From assembly GCF_014217785.1 (NCBI RefSeq), contig NZ_CP048814.1:1426001-1490000 (forward strand): 64,000 nucleotides of DNA, given 5' to 3'. The translations under genes and the position numbers were made by a program. This document shows positions 26,493-35,772 of the stretch, piece after piece. Below the pieces are notes generated by a model that had not been told where the DNA came from, searched no databases, and saw only the letters and a program-made list of their open reading frames with translations. Position 1 is the first letter of the stretch. The number at the start of each line of letters is the position of its first letter. The stretch is from Rhodococcus triatomae (GTDB lineage: Bacteria; Actinomycetota; Actinomycetes; Mycobacteriales; Mycobacteriaceae).

Positions 26493-27974
26493 ATGGTGAG
26501 ATTCAGCGAACTTCTCGATCGCCTGACCGGAGAGCGGCTCGCCACCGTCGACACGGTGCTGGCCGCGCCGGCTCCACTGCAGCCGATCGACCTGACCGAC
26601 GACCCTCAGGTCGCCGAGGTCCTCGACCTGGCGGTCCGGATCGGCGAAGTCCTGCTCGCGGCAGGAACGTCCGCCATGGACACCGCCGAGCAGGTCCAGT
26701 TCATCGCGGCCACTTACGGTCTGGCCCGCACCGACGTCGACGTCACCTACAACGCGATCCGTCTGTCTGCTCACCGCGGGCCGACGCTGCCACCGGCCAG
26801 CACGCTGCGCATGGTGCACTACCGCTCGATGGACTTCACCCGGCTCGCCGCGGTGGACCGGCTCACCCGGCGCATCCGCCGCGAGATGGTGACCCCCCGG
26901 GAAGCCCACGAGGCACTCACGGCGCTCACCACCGCGCCCCACCCGTACAACCGCTGGATCGCGACCCTGGCGTGGTCGTCGATGGCGGCGATGATCTCGG
27001 TGATGCTCGGTGGCGGCGTCCTCGTCGCATCCGTCGCATTCCTCACCACCACGGTCATCGACCGGGTGAACCGGGTCCTCAACCGCATCGGTCTGCCGTT
27101 CTTCTTCCAGCAGGTGATGGGCGGCATCATCGCGGCGGCTCCCGCCGCCACGCTCTATACCTTCCAGGACCAGCTGGGCGTGGACATCCGTCCGTCGCAG
27201 ATCATCGCAGCGGGCGTGATCGTGCTGCTCTCCGGCCTGTCACTCGTCGGCTCGGTGCAGGATGCGATCACCGGGGCGCCGGTCACCGCAGCGGCCCGCT
27301 TCTTCGAGGTCGTGATGATGACCGGCGGCATCATCGCCGGCGTCGGTATCTCACTGAAGGTGACGAGCCTGTTCGGCTCGACGCTGCCACCCACCAACGT
27401 GGAGATCACCGCTCTCGCCCCGATGCCGGTCCTGGTCCCCGCGGCGGCTTTCGCCTCGCTGTCGTACGCGCTGGCGTGCTACGCGGAGCGGCGGGCGCTG
27501 CCCGCGGCCTGGCTCGGCGGTGCGTTCGGTGCCCTGGTGTTCGCACTCGCCGCCCAGACCAACATCGGGCCGGTCGTCGGGTCCGCCCTGGCAGCGACGG
27601 TCGTCGGCTTCGCCGGTGGCCTCATGGCCCGCCGCGCCTTCACGCCCCCACTGATCGTCGCGGTCGCCGGAATCACGCCGCTGCTGCCCGGTCTGTCGAT
27701 CTATCGTGGTCTGTACGGCCTGCTGGACGACGAGGTGGTCGTGGGGCTGAGCTCTCTGCTCGCCGCGTTCGGTATCGGCTGCGCCCTGGCCGCGGGCGTG
27801 ACCCTCGGTGAGTGGCTCGCCAGGAAGGTGCGCCGGCCCCGGATCCTGCGGCGCACCGACACGCTGCGCCGCCCGGTCGTCATCCGGCGACCGGTGCGGG
27901 TGCGCCGCAGGCGGCCCGGACCCGGCGGCAGAATGCAGAATGTGCCCGGTCCGTCCGGACCGGGCACACCCTGA
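26493..27974 (+). CDS. thrE: Threonine/serine exporter
   Basis: A 493-residue ThrE-family membrane exporter that expels threonine and serine using the proton gradient. The cytosolic N-terminal domain has 'VLLAAGTSAMDTAEQVQFIA' and 'VDVTYNAIRLSAHRG', followed by about ten transmembrane helices such as 'VMGGIIAAAPAATLYTF' and 'FTPPLIVAVAGITPLLPGLSIY'. The length matches Corynebacterium ThrE. The C-terminal 40 residues are strongly basic (RRPVVIRRPVRVRRRR). It starts 153 bases beyond the tRNA, on the opposite strand. Confidence 0.93.
   Translation: MVRFSELLDRLTGERLATVDTVLAAPAPLQPIDLTDDPQVAEVLDLAVRIGEVLLAAGTSAMDTAEQVQFIAATYGLARTDVDVTYNAIRLSAHRGPTLPPASTLRMVHYRSMDFTRLAAVDRLTRRIRREMVTPREAHEALTALTTAPHPYNRWIATLAWSSMAAMISVMLGGGVLVASVAFLTTTVIDRVNRVLNRIGLPFFFQQVMGGIIAAAPAATLYTFQDQLGVDIRPSQIIAAGVIVLLSGLSLVGSVQDAITGAPVTAAARFFEVVMMTGGIIAGVGISLKVTSLFGSTLPPTNVEITALAPMPVLVPAAAFASLSYALACYAERRALPAAWLGGAFGALVFALAAQTNIGPVVGSALAATVVGFAGGLMARRAFTPPLIVAVAGITPLLPGLSIYRGLYGLLDDEVVVGLSSLLAAFGIGCALAAGVTLGEWLARKVRRPRILRRTDTLRRPVVIRRPVRVRRRRPGPGGRMQNVPGPSGPGTP
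27942..27967 (+). terminator. Hairpin overlapping the end of thrE
   Basis: GTGCCCGGTCCG (27942-27953) pairs perfectly with CGGACCGGGCAC (27956-27967), ending a few bases before the thrE stop and so also encoding its last residues. thrE and mbtH converge here, so it may stop transcription from either side. There is no T tract. Confidence 0.6.
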
Positions 27975-28037
27975 GAACTACGAAAATCTGCGAACCACGG
28001 AGAACTCGCGACACCGCGAGGTACTCGCGCGCCGGGC

Positions 28038-28286
28038 CTACTTGTCGACGCTGTGCCGACCGCCGGACGTCTCGTCCGCCTCCATCGCCTCGCGCAGGCT
28101 GCGCGGACGCATGTCGGTCCAGTTCTTCTCGACGTACTCGAGGCACGCCGCACGACTGTCCTCACCGAACACCACTCGCCATCCGGCGGGCACCTCGGAG
28201 AACGTGGGCCACAGCGAATGCTGGTCCTCGTCGTTCACCAGCACGTAGAAGCGGCCGTCTTCGTCGTCGAAAGGATTGGTGCTCAT
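28038..28286 (-). CDS. MbtH-like protein
   Basis: An 82-residue chaperone/activator of nonribosomal peptide synthetase adenylation domains. The family pattern is complete: '[24 protein letters not shown]', then '[33 protein letters not shown]', with the conserved tryptophans and prolines. Its ATG overlaps the stop of the ornithine hydroxylase gene (ATGA), so both belong to siderophore synthesis. No synthetase gene lies in this part of the window, so its partner is elsewhere. Confidence 0.95.
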   Translation of the reverse strand: MSTNPFDDEDGRFYVLVNDEDQHSLWPTFSEVPAGWRVVFGEDSRAACLEYVEKNWTDMRPRSLREAMEADETSGGRHSVDK

Positions 28287-29620
28287 CTCGCCTCGCTCGT
28301 CGCGTACGGGTCGGTCTGGTTCACAGTAGCAAGCGTGACCCTGCGGCCACGGCGGGTTAGAACCGAGGTCAGAATCTCGCCGGCACGCACCGCCACGTTG
28401 GACAACAGTGACGACGTGAGCCCGTGGGTGCGCTCGGTGCCACCCTGCAGGTAGATACCGGCCTCGATGTCCTCCGAGAGCACGAGACTGTAGTCGCGCG
28501 CCACGCCCTGAGCGTTACTCGCCAGGTCCCCGAGCAGCGGTGCCAGCGGTGCCGGCTCGAACCCGGTGGCCAGCACCAGCGCGTCGTAGGTGAGCGTGTC
28601 GGTGAGCCCGTCGAGCGCGCTGCGCACCGACACCTCGATGCCGTCGGCCCGGTCGTCGACGGCCACGATCTCCGAGGCCCGGCGCATGAACAACCGCCGG
28701 TGACCGCGCACCCGCTCCTGATACTCGGCGGCGTAGAGGTCGTTGATCAGCTCGATGTCCACGCACGAGTAGTTGGTCCCGCGGTGCACCTCGAGCAGCC
28801 GGGCGCGTTCCTCGGCGGGCGCACCGTGCAGGTCGTCGACGGCCTCGGGGTCGAAGATCCGGTTGGCGTACGGGCTGTCGTCCGCCGGGCTGTATCCGTA
28901 CCGCGAGAACACGTTGTGTACCTCGGCGTCCGGGTAGTTCTCGTGCAGGTACTGCACGATCTCCGCGGCACTCTGCCCGGCTCCCAGAACGGCGAAACGC
29001 TGGTGGGCCACCTCGGGCATCCGGCCGATACGGGTGAGGAAGTTGTGGTTGTGGAAGCACCGGTCCGAGGGGACGGCCCATTCCGGCAGCCGTTCCCGCA
29101 GCCCGGAACCCATCACGACGTTGCGCGCGAGCACCACCGTGCCGTCGCTGCCGGTCACCTCGAACAACTCGGCGACGCCGTCGTCTCCCCGCACCGGCCG
29201 TACCTCGGTGACGGCGCTGCCGTACCGGACGTCGACCGCGACCCGGGCCGCCGCCCAACTCAGATAGTCGTTGAACTCGTGCCGGGTGGGGAAGAACGTC
29301 TGGTGATTGACGAAGTCCACCAGGCGCCCGCGGTCGTGCAGGTAGGAGAAGAAGGTGTAGGCACTGCGCGGGTTCCGGAAGGTGACCAGGTCCTTCGGGA
29401 ACGCGATCTGCATCGTCGCACCGTCGAGGAGCATTCCCGGGTGCCAGGAGAACTCCTCGTTCGCCTCGAAGAACAGTGCGGTCAGTCGGTCCTCGGGTGC
29501 GCGCGCCTCGTTGTGCTCTTCGATCGCGATGGCCAAGGCCAGGTTGGCCGGCCCGAACCCGATGCCGACGACGTCGCGTACGTCGCGACTGCCTCCGGGC
29601 GTACGGGGAGATTCGCTCAT
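28283..29620 (-). CDS. L-ornithine/L-lysine N-monooxygenase for siderophore synthesis
   Basis: A 445-residue flavin N-hydroxylase (SidA/PvdA/MbtG type) that makes the hydroxamate building block of a siderophore. The FAD site is '[12 protein letters not shown]' (residues 19-30), the NADPH site '[15 protein letters not shown]' (near 207), and the C-terminal substrate-domain motif is '[10 protein letters not shown]'. '[27 protein letters not shown]' is typical of ornithine hydroxylases. It is upstream of and coupled to mbtH, and an iron-box-like site lies 57-75 bases before the ATG. Ornithine is likelier than lysine, but this is not certain. Confidence 0.92.
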   Translation of the reverse strand: MSESPRTPGGSRDVRDVVGIGFGPANLALAIAIEEHNEARAPEDRLTALFFEANEEFSWHPGMLLDGATMQIAFPKDLVTFRNPRSAYTFFSYLHDRGRLVDFVNHQTFFPTRHEFNDYLSWAAARVAVDVRYGSAVTEVRPVRGDDGVAELFEVTGSDGTVVLARNVVMGSGLRERLPEWAVPSDRCFHNHNFLTRIGRMPEVAHQRFAVLGAGQSAAEIVQYLHENYPDAEVHNVFSRYGYSPADDSPYANRIFDPEAVDDLHGAPAEERARLLEVHRGTNYSCVDIELINDLYAAEYQERVRGHRRLFMRRASEIVAVDDRADGIEVSVRSALDGLTDTLTYDALVLATGFEPAPLAPLLGDLASNAQGVARDYSLVLSEDIEAGIYLQGGTERTHGLTSSLLSNVAVRAGEILTSVLTRRGRRVTLATVNQTDPYATSEAR

Positions 29621-29676
29621 GAATTCCGTCCTCGACGTCGTTACCGAACGACGCTCCGGCCGTTCCTGGCTTGAGA

Positions 29677-29695
29677 GTAGTGAAGGCTACCCTTA
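29677..29695 (-). promoter_or_regulatory. Candidate IdeR/DmdR iron box
   Basis: GTAGTGAAGGCTACCCTTA matches 13 of 19 positions of the actinobacterial iron box TTAGGTTAGGCTAACCTAA, including the central GGCTA and the CCT block. It lies just upstream of the ornithine hydroxylase gene, where iron repression of siderophore synthesis is expected. Confidence 0.55.
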
Positions 29696-29795
29696 ACTGG
29701 AGGAGACGGTATCAAGTTCCCGAGCGTCACGGCGAGCCCGGGCACCACAGGAGCCGGTGATCCGGGTCACCGCCCGCCGAACACTGCGGCTCGGA

Positions 29796-30599
29796 TCAGC
29801 TCGCGAGGAAGTCCACCAGGGCCTTGTTGACCTCGTTCGGGCGTTCCAGGTACCCGTAATGTCCCGCGTCGGGGATCTCCAGGTACTCCGCACCCGGAAT
29901 CGCGTCCGCCACCTCCTCCGAGAGATACGCCGGAATCATCCGGTCGTCCGCGAATCCGATCGAGAGGCACGGCCGGGTGATCGCGCGGTACGCATCGCGG
30001 CGGTCGAAGGAACGATCCATGTCGAGTTGAGCCCGCACCCCCGCCGACGTGGAGCCACCGGAGAACTCGAACAGATCCAGCCAGTCACGCGCGGTGTGCG
30101 CATCGACGAGTGAGGCCGGAGACAGATTCATCACCGCGGTCACCGCCGCCCGATACTTGGCGGGCAGGACGACCCCGCTGTCCGCGAGTTCGCGTTCGCC
30201 CGCGGACAACGTCTGCTGGAAGTGATCCATCCGCGCGTGCCCGGCGAGGAACACCGCCTTGTGCACCAGATCGGGCCGGGACAGCGTGAGTTCCTGCGCC
30301 ACCCGCGCGCCCATCGACGTGCCGACGATCCGCGCCGGACCGCCCCCGAGATACTCGACGAGCGCGGCCGTGTCCGCCACCATGTCCGTCATCGAGATGC
30401 CGTCGGCACACTCGGCGGTCGGCGCGATTCCGCGATTGTCGAACGTGCAGACCCGGTACCCCGCCGCGACGAGCGCCGGTGTCTGGTGCAGGTCCCACAC
30501 CCTCCCCGGGCTCCCGGTGCCCATGATCAGCACGACGAGATCCCCCGAGCCCTTGACGTCATGGTTCAGCGGGATCCCGTTGATCGTCGCGATCGTCAT
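29796..30599 (-). CDS. Alpha/beta-fold hydrolase
   Basis: A 267-residue alpha/beta hydrolase. The nucleophile is Ser95 in 'VGTSMGARVAQE', the oxyanion region is 'LIMGTGSPGRVWDLHQ' (about 24-39), and the catalytic histidine is in 'DAGHYGYLERPNEV' near the end, with the acid in 'IGFADDRMIP'. The substrate is unknown. Type II thioesterase or ester hydrolase roles fit a siderophore neighbourhood, but the gene has its own upstream region and is not overlapped with mbtH. The ATG at 30599 follows a GATGAGG site. Confidence 0.87.
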   Translation of the reverse strand: MTIATINGIPLNHDVKGSGDLVVLIMGTGSPGRVWDLHQTPALVAAGYRVCTFDNRGIAPTAECADGISMTDMVADTAALVEYLGGGPARIVGTSMGARVAQELTLSRPDLVHKAVFLAGHARMDHFQQTLSAGERELADSGVVLPAKYRAAVTAVMNLSPASLVDAHTARDWLDLFEFSGGSTSAGVRAQLDMDRSFDRRDAYRAITRPCLSIGFADDRMIPAYLSEEVADAIPGAEYLEIPDAGHYGYLERPNEVNKALVDFLAS

Positions 30600-30822
30600 G
30601 GCCTCATCTCTCCTGGAAATCTCTGGGGAACGTCGGACGGAGGCCCGTCCGATTCGGTCGCGGCCGCACGGCACGCGGACAGTCGTGACATCGTATCGAC
30701 GCGCCCGTCCGCCCGAGGCGGGACCGGGCGAGTCGGCCCCCGGCACCGGACCCGGGCCTTCCCCACCCGGCCCGGGCACCTCGCCTCGCCCGTCGCGCCG
30801 CGGAGTCATTATCGTGAGCGGC

Positions 30823-31344
30823 ATGACGGCGCCCACTCCCCTCGACGAGTACCTCGACAGCGCGGGCATCGGCCGCACCCCGTGCGATCCCGCGGTCCCC
30901 GATCACCCCGCCGTCGCCATCCCCCAGCCGGTCGGCTGGGAAGTGGTCGCCCCGGACGCCTTTCCCGGCACCTACCAGGTCCTGGTGCGCCCCGACCGGG
31001 TCGTCGACGGGTTCGCACCCAATGCCGTCGTCCTGCACTTCCGCCTGGGCGGAGAGGTCGACGTCGACGATCTGCTCGACTCCGCGCTCGACGATGTCGA
31101 ACTACTCGCCGACTGGGTGCCGTCCCAGGTCGATGCGAGCCGCTGGAACGGTCACCGGTCGCTGTTCGTCAAGGGCACGTACACGCAGGACGGCTGGGAT
31201 CTGGCCGTGACCACCCGCCACGTCGTGGTGGAGGACGGTACCGGCACGTACCTCGTCCAGCTGACGATCACCACGGCGGCGAGCCAGCAGGGCGAACTCG
31301 GTGGCGATGTGACCGTCATGAACATCGGGCTGGCGCTGGTCTGA
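30823..31344 (+). CDS. LpqN/LpqT-family protein without a lipoprotein signal
   Basis: A 173-residue protein of the LpqN/LpqT fold, seen in 'AVAIPQPVGWEVVAPDAFPGTYQVLVRP', 'NAVVLHFRLGGEVDVDDLLD' and 'SLFVKGTYTQDGWDLAVTTRHVV'. Mycobacterial members are surface lipoproteins, but here the start (TAPTPLDEYLDSAGI) has neither signal peptide nor lipobox, so this copy should be cytosolic. Function unknown. It is transcribed divergently from the hydrolase gene across a 223-base GC-rich gap in which I see no gene. Confidence 0.75.
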   Translation: MTAPTPLDEYLDSAGIGRTPCDPAVPDHPAVAIPQPVGWEVVAPDAFPGTYQVLVRPDRVVDGFAPNAVVLHFRLGGEVDVDDLLDSALDDVELLADWVPSQVDASRWNGHRSLFVKGTYTQDGWDLAVTTRHVVVEDGTGTYLVQLTITTAASQQGELGGDVTVMNIGLALV

Positions 31345-31514
31345 CGAAGCGGTGTGACGAACACCCTCCGCGGGACTGATCCCCACCTCCGGACCGTTGC
31401 ACGGTAAGTCAGGTCACGCACCACGGCCGGAAGTGGCATCAGCCGTCCCGATTCTCATAGAGTCGCGGATACACCTACTGCTACACCTGCAGTCGCAAGC
31501 CCGGGAGGACAGTC

Positions 31515-31688
31515 ATGGTCACCAAGACCACCGCCGACAACGACATCGCCGACGAGGAACTCGAGCCGGTTGCCGACGAGACTGCGCGGCAGGCGCAGCG
31601 TGTCGTGGCGGCTTACGCGGCAGATGCGGACGAGTGCCGCATGCTGCTGTCGATGCTGGGAATCGGCCCGACGAATAAGATCGACTGA
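31515..31688 (+). CDS. Short conserved protein upstream of otsA (Rv3489-like)
   Basis: A 57-residue acidic protein with a GGGAGG ribosome site seven bases before the ATG. It ends in '[24 protein letters not shown]', which looks like two helices and carries one cysteine. Mtb has a small unknown gene (Rv3489) at the same place immediately before otsA, and the two probably correspond. It ends 28 bases before otsA, so the pair is likely cotranscribed. Function unknown. Confidence 0.75.
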   Translation: MVTKTTADNDIADEELEPVADETARQAQRVVAAYAADADECRMLLSMLGIGPTNKID

Positions 31689-31716
31689 TACTTCATTCAT
31701 CGAGCGAAGGAAGAAC

Positions 31717-33249
31717 GTGGCTGAGAGCCGGGAGCCAGCAGAGAGTTCGCAGTCGTCTTCGTCACCGACATCGTCGTCATCGAGCGATCCGGTCTCCCGG
31801 CAGGCCGAGTTCGTGGTGGTCGCCAATCGCCTCCCGGTCGACCTCGAACGCCTCCCCGACGGAACCACGAGGTGGAAGCGGAGTCCCGGCGGGCTGGTGA
31901 CGGCGCTCGAACCCATCCTGCGCAGCAACAAGGGCGCGTGGGTCGGCTGGGCCGGGGTCGCGGACGCGGAACTCGATCCGGTCGTCGAGGACGGCCTCGA
32001 GCTCTATCCCGTACCGCTCAGTGCGGGCGAGATCGCCGAATACTACGAGGGCTTCTCGAACGCCACCCTCTGGCCCCTCTACCACGACGTCATCGTCAAA
32101 CCCGAGTACGACCGCCAGTGGTGGAACAGCTACGTCCAGGTCAACCGCCGATTCGCCGAGGCGACGTCGAACGCGGCCGCCGAGGGCGCGACCGTGTGGA
32201 TCCAGGACTACCAGCTCCAGCTGGTCCCCAAGATGCTGCGGATGCTGCGCCCCGACCTCACCATCGGCTTCTTCCTGCACATCCCCTTCCCGCCCGTCGA
32301 GTTGTTCATGCAGTTGCCATGGCGCACCGAGATCGTCGAGGGTCTCCTCGGCGCCGATCTCATCGGATTCCACCTTCCGGGCGGCGCGCAGAACTTCCTC
32401 TACCTGGCCCGACGCCTCGCCGGGCAGCAGACCTCCCGCGGAACCGTCGGGGTGCGGTCGAAACTCGGCGTGGTGCAGGTCGGGTTCCGCACGGTACGAG
32501 TCGGCGCCTTCCCCATCTCCATCGCTTCGGGGGTGCTCGACGAGCAGTCCCGCCGCAAGGCGATCCGCGACCGCGCCAAGCAGATCCGCAAGGAGCTGGG
32601 CAACCCGAAACACATCATGCTCGGCGTCGACCGCCTCGACTACACCAAGGGAATCGACATCCGTCTGGATGCGCTCTACGAGCTACTGCAGGAGAAGCGG
32701 ATCGATCCCGAGGACACCGTCATGGTCCAGCTGGCGACGCCGAGCCGCGAACGCGTCGAGAGCTACGTGCAGATGCGCGGTTCGATCGAGCAGACGGTCA
32801 GCCGGATCAACGGCGAGTATGCCCAGGTGGGTCGGCCCGTCGTCCACTACATCCACCGGCCCATCCCCCGCGACGAGCTGATCGCGTTCTTCGTCGCGGC
32901 AGACGTCATGCTCGTCACTCCGCTGCGCGACGGCATGAACTTGGTGGCCAAGGAGTACGTGGCCTGCCGCAGCGACCTGGGTGGCGCGCTGCTGCTCAGC
33001 GAGTTCACCGGCGCCGCAGCGGAATTGCGTCAGGCGTACCTGTGCAATCCGCACGACCTGGACAACACCAAGGACGCGATGGAGCAGGCGCTGAACCAGA
33101 CTCGTGAGGAGGGGCGCCGCCGGATGCGCGCGCTGCGACGCCAGGTCCTCGCACACGACGTGGACCGCTGGGCGAAGTCGTTCCTCGAGGCGCTCGGGCG
33201 CAGCGGTGTCGCCGGTTCCGCGCTGCTGCCACCCACCGATCGCGGGTAG
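31717..33249 (+). CDS. otsA: Alpha,alpha-trehalose-phosphate synthase
   Basis: A 510-residue GT20 glycosyltransferase joining UDP- or GDP-glucose with glucose-6-phosphate to give trehalose-6-phosphate, needed for trehalose and mycolate carriers. Motifs include '[11 protein letters not shown]', '[11 protein letters not shown]', '[15 protein letters not shown]', 'GFFLHIPFP', '[13 protein letters not shown]' and '[18 protein letters not shown]'. The first 30 residues are a Ser-rich extension. The GTG at 31717 follows GAAGGAAG. The gene has no phosphatase partner nearby, as in Mtb. Confidence 0.95.
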   Translation: MAESREPAESSQSSSSPTSSSSSDPVSRQAEFVVVANRLPVDLERLPDGTTRWKRSPGGLVTALEPILRSNKGAWVGWAGVADAELDPVVEDGLELYPVPLSAGEIAEYYEGFSNATLWPLYHDVIVKPEYDRQWWNSYVQVNRRFAEATSNAAAEGATVWIQDYQLQLVPKMLRMLRPDLTIGFFLHIPFPPVELFMQLPWRTEIVEGLLGADLIGFHLPGGAQNFLYLARRLAGQQTSRGTVGVRSKLGVVQVGFRTVRVGAFPISIASGVLDEQSRRKAIRDRAKQIRKELGNPKHIMLGVDRLDYTKGIDIRLDALYELLQEKRIDPEDTVMVQLATPSRERVESYVQMRGSIEQTVSRINGEYAQVGRPVVHYIHRPIPRDELIAFFVAADVMLVTPLRDGMNLVAKEYVACRSDLGGALLLSEFTGAAAELRQAYLCNPHDLDNTKDAMEQALNQTREEGRRRMRALRRQVLAHDVDRWAKSFLEALGRSGVAGSALLPPTDRG

Positions 33250-33277
33250 CGCCGAGCCGAACGGAACGCCCGCGCCG

Positions 33278-34279
33278 CTAGCCCGCGCGGGCCACCGAGA
33301 ACTGGCCGGAGGTGACGAGGAAGGCGATGAGGTCACGGATGGTCTCGTCGGCCGGACGCGGCGAGAAGCCGAGTTCGGATCGCGCCTTCGTGCCGTCGAC
33401 GACCGGCGCCGCCAGGAGGGCCGCCATCGCCGCCCGGGACAGTACGTCGGAACCGAACCGCGCGCCGATCGGCTCCACGACCGGCAGGATCTTGTCGACC
33501 ACCGACAGCGGTACCGCGAATGCCGGGCCCCGCCTCCCCGCCGCTCGTGCGGCTGTCCGGAAGGCGTCGAGCATCCGCAGCATGGAGCCGGAGAGCAGGT
33601 AGTTCTCGCCCGTGCGTCCCTTCTCGGCCGCGGCCATCAGGCCGTCCGCGACATCGCGGACGTCGACGAGGTCGAAGCCGCCCTCGATGAGCACCGGGGT
33701 ACGGCCGCGCGCCGCAGTGCGCAGGAGACCGTTGATGCGGGACAGTCCGTGATCGGTGGGCCCGTAGACGCCGGTCGGGTTGCAGATCACGGCATCGAGT
33801 CCCTGATCGACGACCTGCCGGAGCTGGACCTCGCCCTCCCACTTGGAACGGTCGTACACGGGCAGGGCGCGGTCGGTGGAACGCACCGACGACTCGTCCA
33901 GGACTCCCCCGCAGCGGATCTGGTCGAACGAGTGAATCGAGCTGCAGTGCACCATCCTTCGCGCACCCACCGCCAACGCCGCTTCCGCGACGGTGCGCAC
34001 GCCCTTCGTGTTGACGGTCCAGGCACGATCACTGTTCTGCGCCAACGTGATCATCGCGACCAGGTGATAGACCACCTCGGCACCGTCGAGCGCCTGCTCC
34101 ATCGACCGCCGGTCGAGCACGTCGCCGTCCACCCAGGTGACCTGTTCGTCGCCCGCCTCCCCGGTGTCCGCCGCCGGGCGCACCCGATCGACGGCGACCA
34201 CCTGGTGGCCCGCGGCAACGAGGGAGCGGACGAGATTGGTGCCCACGAATCCGGCGGCACCGGTGACTGCGACCTTCAT
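33278..34279 (-). CDS. NAD-dependent epimerase/dehydratase-type reductase
   Basis: A 333-residue extended short-chain dehydrogenase. The nucleotide site is 'TGAAGFVGTNLV' (6-17), with the active Ser in 'VHCSSIHS' (113-114) and the YxxxK pair Tyr142/Lys146 in 'VYDRSKWEG'. It resembles 3-beta-hydroxysteroid dehydrogenase-like epimerases. A KstR-type operator lies 71-84 bases upstream of the ATG, so a sterol-related substrate is suggested. The preceding gene ends 81 bases away on the same strand, so it may also be read from the mce4 operon. Reaction not determined. Confidence 0.83.
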   Translation of the reverse strand: MKVAVTGAAGFVGTNLVRSLVAAGHQVVAVDRVRPAADTGEAGDEQVTWVDGDVLDRRSMEQALDGAEVVYHLVAMITLAQNSDRAWTVNTKGVRTVAEAALAVGARRMVHCSSIHSFDQIRCGGVLDESSVRSTDRALPVYDRSKWEGEVQLRQVVDQGLDAVICNPTGVYGPTDHGLSRINGLLRTAARGRTPVLIEGGFDLVDVRDVADGLMAAAEKGRTGENYLLSGSMLRMLDAFRTAARAAGRRGPAFAVPLSVVDKILPVVEPIGARFGSDVLSRAAMAALLAAPVVDGTKARSELGFSPRPADETIRDLIAFLVTSGQFSVARAG

Positions 34280-34349
34280 GCACTACTCCTGTTCGACCGT
34301 GGCCGCCCGATCGTCGACACGTCGTCTCGGCCCGCAGGAGCGACTCTAC

Positions 34350-34363
34350 TAGAACACGTTTCA
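34350..34363. promoter_or_regulatory. KstR-type operator before the epimerase gene
   Basis: TAGAACACGTTTCA fits the KstR consensus TNNAACNNGTTNNA at every fixed position. Its last three bases are the stop codon of the SnoaL-type gene upstream. KstR represses sterol catabolism genes until a sterol-CoA metabolite releases it. Confidence 0.75.
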
Positions 34364-35203
34364 GTTAGAAAGAGGGTGAAGCCCTTCCGAGTACCACCGG
34401 ACGTGCGCGATACGCCGCGATCCGGCCGCCAACTCGAAGAAGGCGACGCCCGCGAGGTCACCCCGGTCGATCGACACGCTCACCGTGCGTCCGGCGGAAA
34501 TCATCTTGCCCCACTGCATGTTCCGAGCCGGATCGAGGAGTACGGCGGACTCGACGGGCGTTCCGGCAGGATATTCCAGCCGGGCGTCCGGCGTCAGCAC
34601 CGAGGTGAGTGAGCGACCACCACCCGCGCGCAGACTCTCGAGGAAACCTGTGACAGTTCTTCGACCCCGCGCGCCCGTTCCGAAGAACCCTCGGCTGAAC
34701 CCGAGAGTCCCGCGCAGGCCGAGAGTACGCAGCATCAACGGGCCCAACGACCCTGCCGCGACCAGGCCGGGCCGGCCCGAACGCAAGAGTTGCAGGACCA
34801 TCGACGGCAGTTGCCAGTGCGCGAACAGCCCGGCGATCGCCGATCCCGACTCGCCGGATCGAACGTCGTAGCGCAGATGCATCGGGATCTCCAGTACGAC
34901 CCCACTCGGCATCGTGGTCTCGATGCTCAGGTCACGCACCACCGTGCCGCCGCAGACCAGGTCCCGTTCGACCCGGAACGCGATGCTGTTGGGCGCGATG
35001 AACGTGTCGTAGAACCGGCCCAGCGCGTCGGGACCGACGTGGGGTACCGAGCCCACCGGATCGTTCACGACGGCGTCCTCGGTGAACAATCCCAGCCACC
35101 GGTCACGATCGTGCGCCGCCACCGCGGCCGGTGACTGCTCGACGAGCGCGAGCAGGTCCGCCCGACCGGGCGTCACACCGGGGTGAGGCGGCTGGTCAGC
35201 CAT
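34361..35203 (-). CDS. SnoaL-fold protein at the end of the mce4 operon
   Basis: A 280-residue protein with an N-terminal SnoaL/ketosteroid-isomerase-like half: 'AAVAAHDRDRWLGLFTEDAVVNDPVGSVPHVGPDALGRFYDTF'. A second half ends with 'GVAFFELAAGSRRIAHVRWY', also of this fold, so it may be a duplicated module. It follows the two Mce-associated genes; the ATG at 35203 overlaps the stop of the previous gene by 31 bases and has a GGTGG site. A GTG at 35176 would give the usual 4-base overlap instead. Steroid binding or isomerisation is inference from context. Confidence 0.75.
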   Translation of the reverse strand: MADQPPHPGVTPGRADLLALVEQSPAAVAAHDRDRWLGLFTEDAVVNDPVGSVPHVGPDALGRFYDTFIAPNSIAFRVERDLVCGGTVVRDLSIETTMPSGVVLEIPMHLRYDVRSGESGSAIAGLFAHWQLPSMVLQLLRSGRPGLVAAGSLGPLMLRTLGLRGTLGFSRGFFGTGARGRRTVTGFLESLRAGGGRSLTSVLTPDARLEYPAGTPVESAVLLDPARNMQWGKMISAGRTVSVSIDRGDLAGVAFFELAAGSRRIAHVRWYSEGLHPLSN

Positions 35204-35772
35204 GTCCCGTCCACCTTCTCCAGGTCCATCGTGATACGGCTCCCGACGGTCCGCGCGTCCGGGGCCTCCGCGCTGGTGGTGACCTGATTCAGGTACAGCA
35301 ACACCGTCGCCGAGTCCGCGTCCGCCTCGACCACCGACTTCGCCTGGACCGTCACCTGCACGGTGAGTTTCTTCTCCTTCGCCCCCGGGGCGATCGCTTC
35401 TTCCACGAGGGTGCGGTAGTCCTCACGGAACGATCCGGTCAGTCCGTCGGCTGCCTCGGCCAGTTGCTCGTCGACATTGCCGAACTCGTAGGCGAGCATC
35501 GCGACCGCCTGTGCCGCCGCGGCGTCGGTCGCGTCGGTGCGCGCCTGCTCGACCAGATTGTCCTGCCGCTGCAGATACAGCATCCACCCGATCGTCACGA
35601 CCAGGACGCCGATCACCGCCGCGACGGCCACCCGCAACAGCACGCCGCGCGAGGCGACGGGGGGCGCGGGCGCCGGGTCGACGTCCGCAGCGGGTCCGGT
35701 CATCGTCGGTGTCCCTGTCTCGGTCTTCGCTGGCTCGGTGTTCCCTGTCTCGGTGTTCCCGGTTCCGGTCAC
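35173..35772 (-). CDS. Mce-associated membrane protein (Rv3492c-like)
   Basis: A 199-residue protein with a Thr/Gly/Asn-rich N-terminus (TGNTE repeats), one transmembrane helix (about residues 42-66, 'GVLLRVAVAAVIGVLVVTIGWMLYL') and an extracytoplasmic domain of the VirB8/Mce-associated type with 'YEFGNVDEQLAEAADGLTG' and 'SRITMDLEKVDGTWLTSRL'. Such proteins stabilise Mce complexes in mycobacteria. The GTG start overlaps the previous stop by 4 bases. Its place after mce4F matches Mtb Rv3492c. Confidence 0.86.
   Translation of the reverse strand: MTGTGNTETGNTEPAKTETGTPTMTGPAADVDPAPAPPVASRGVLLRVAVAAVIGVLVVTIGWMLYLQRQDNLVEQARTDATDAAAAQAVAMLAYEFGNVDEQLAEAADGLTGSFREDYRTLVEEAIAPGAKEKKLTVQVTVQAKSVVEADADSATVLLYLNQVTTSAEAPDARTVGSRITMDLEKVDGTWLTSRLTPV

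Noticed and set aside
30600-30822. Gap between the hydrolase and LpqN-family genes searched for a gene
   Set aside because: The open frames there are low-complexity, very GC-rich and without a ribosome site or motif.
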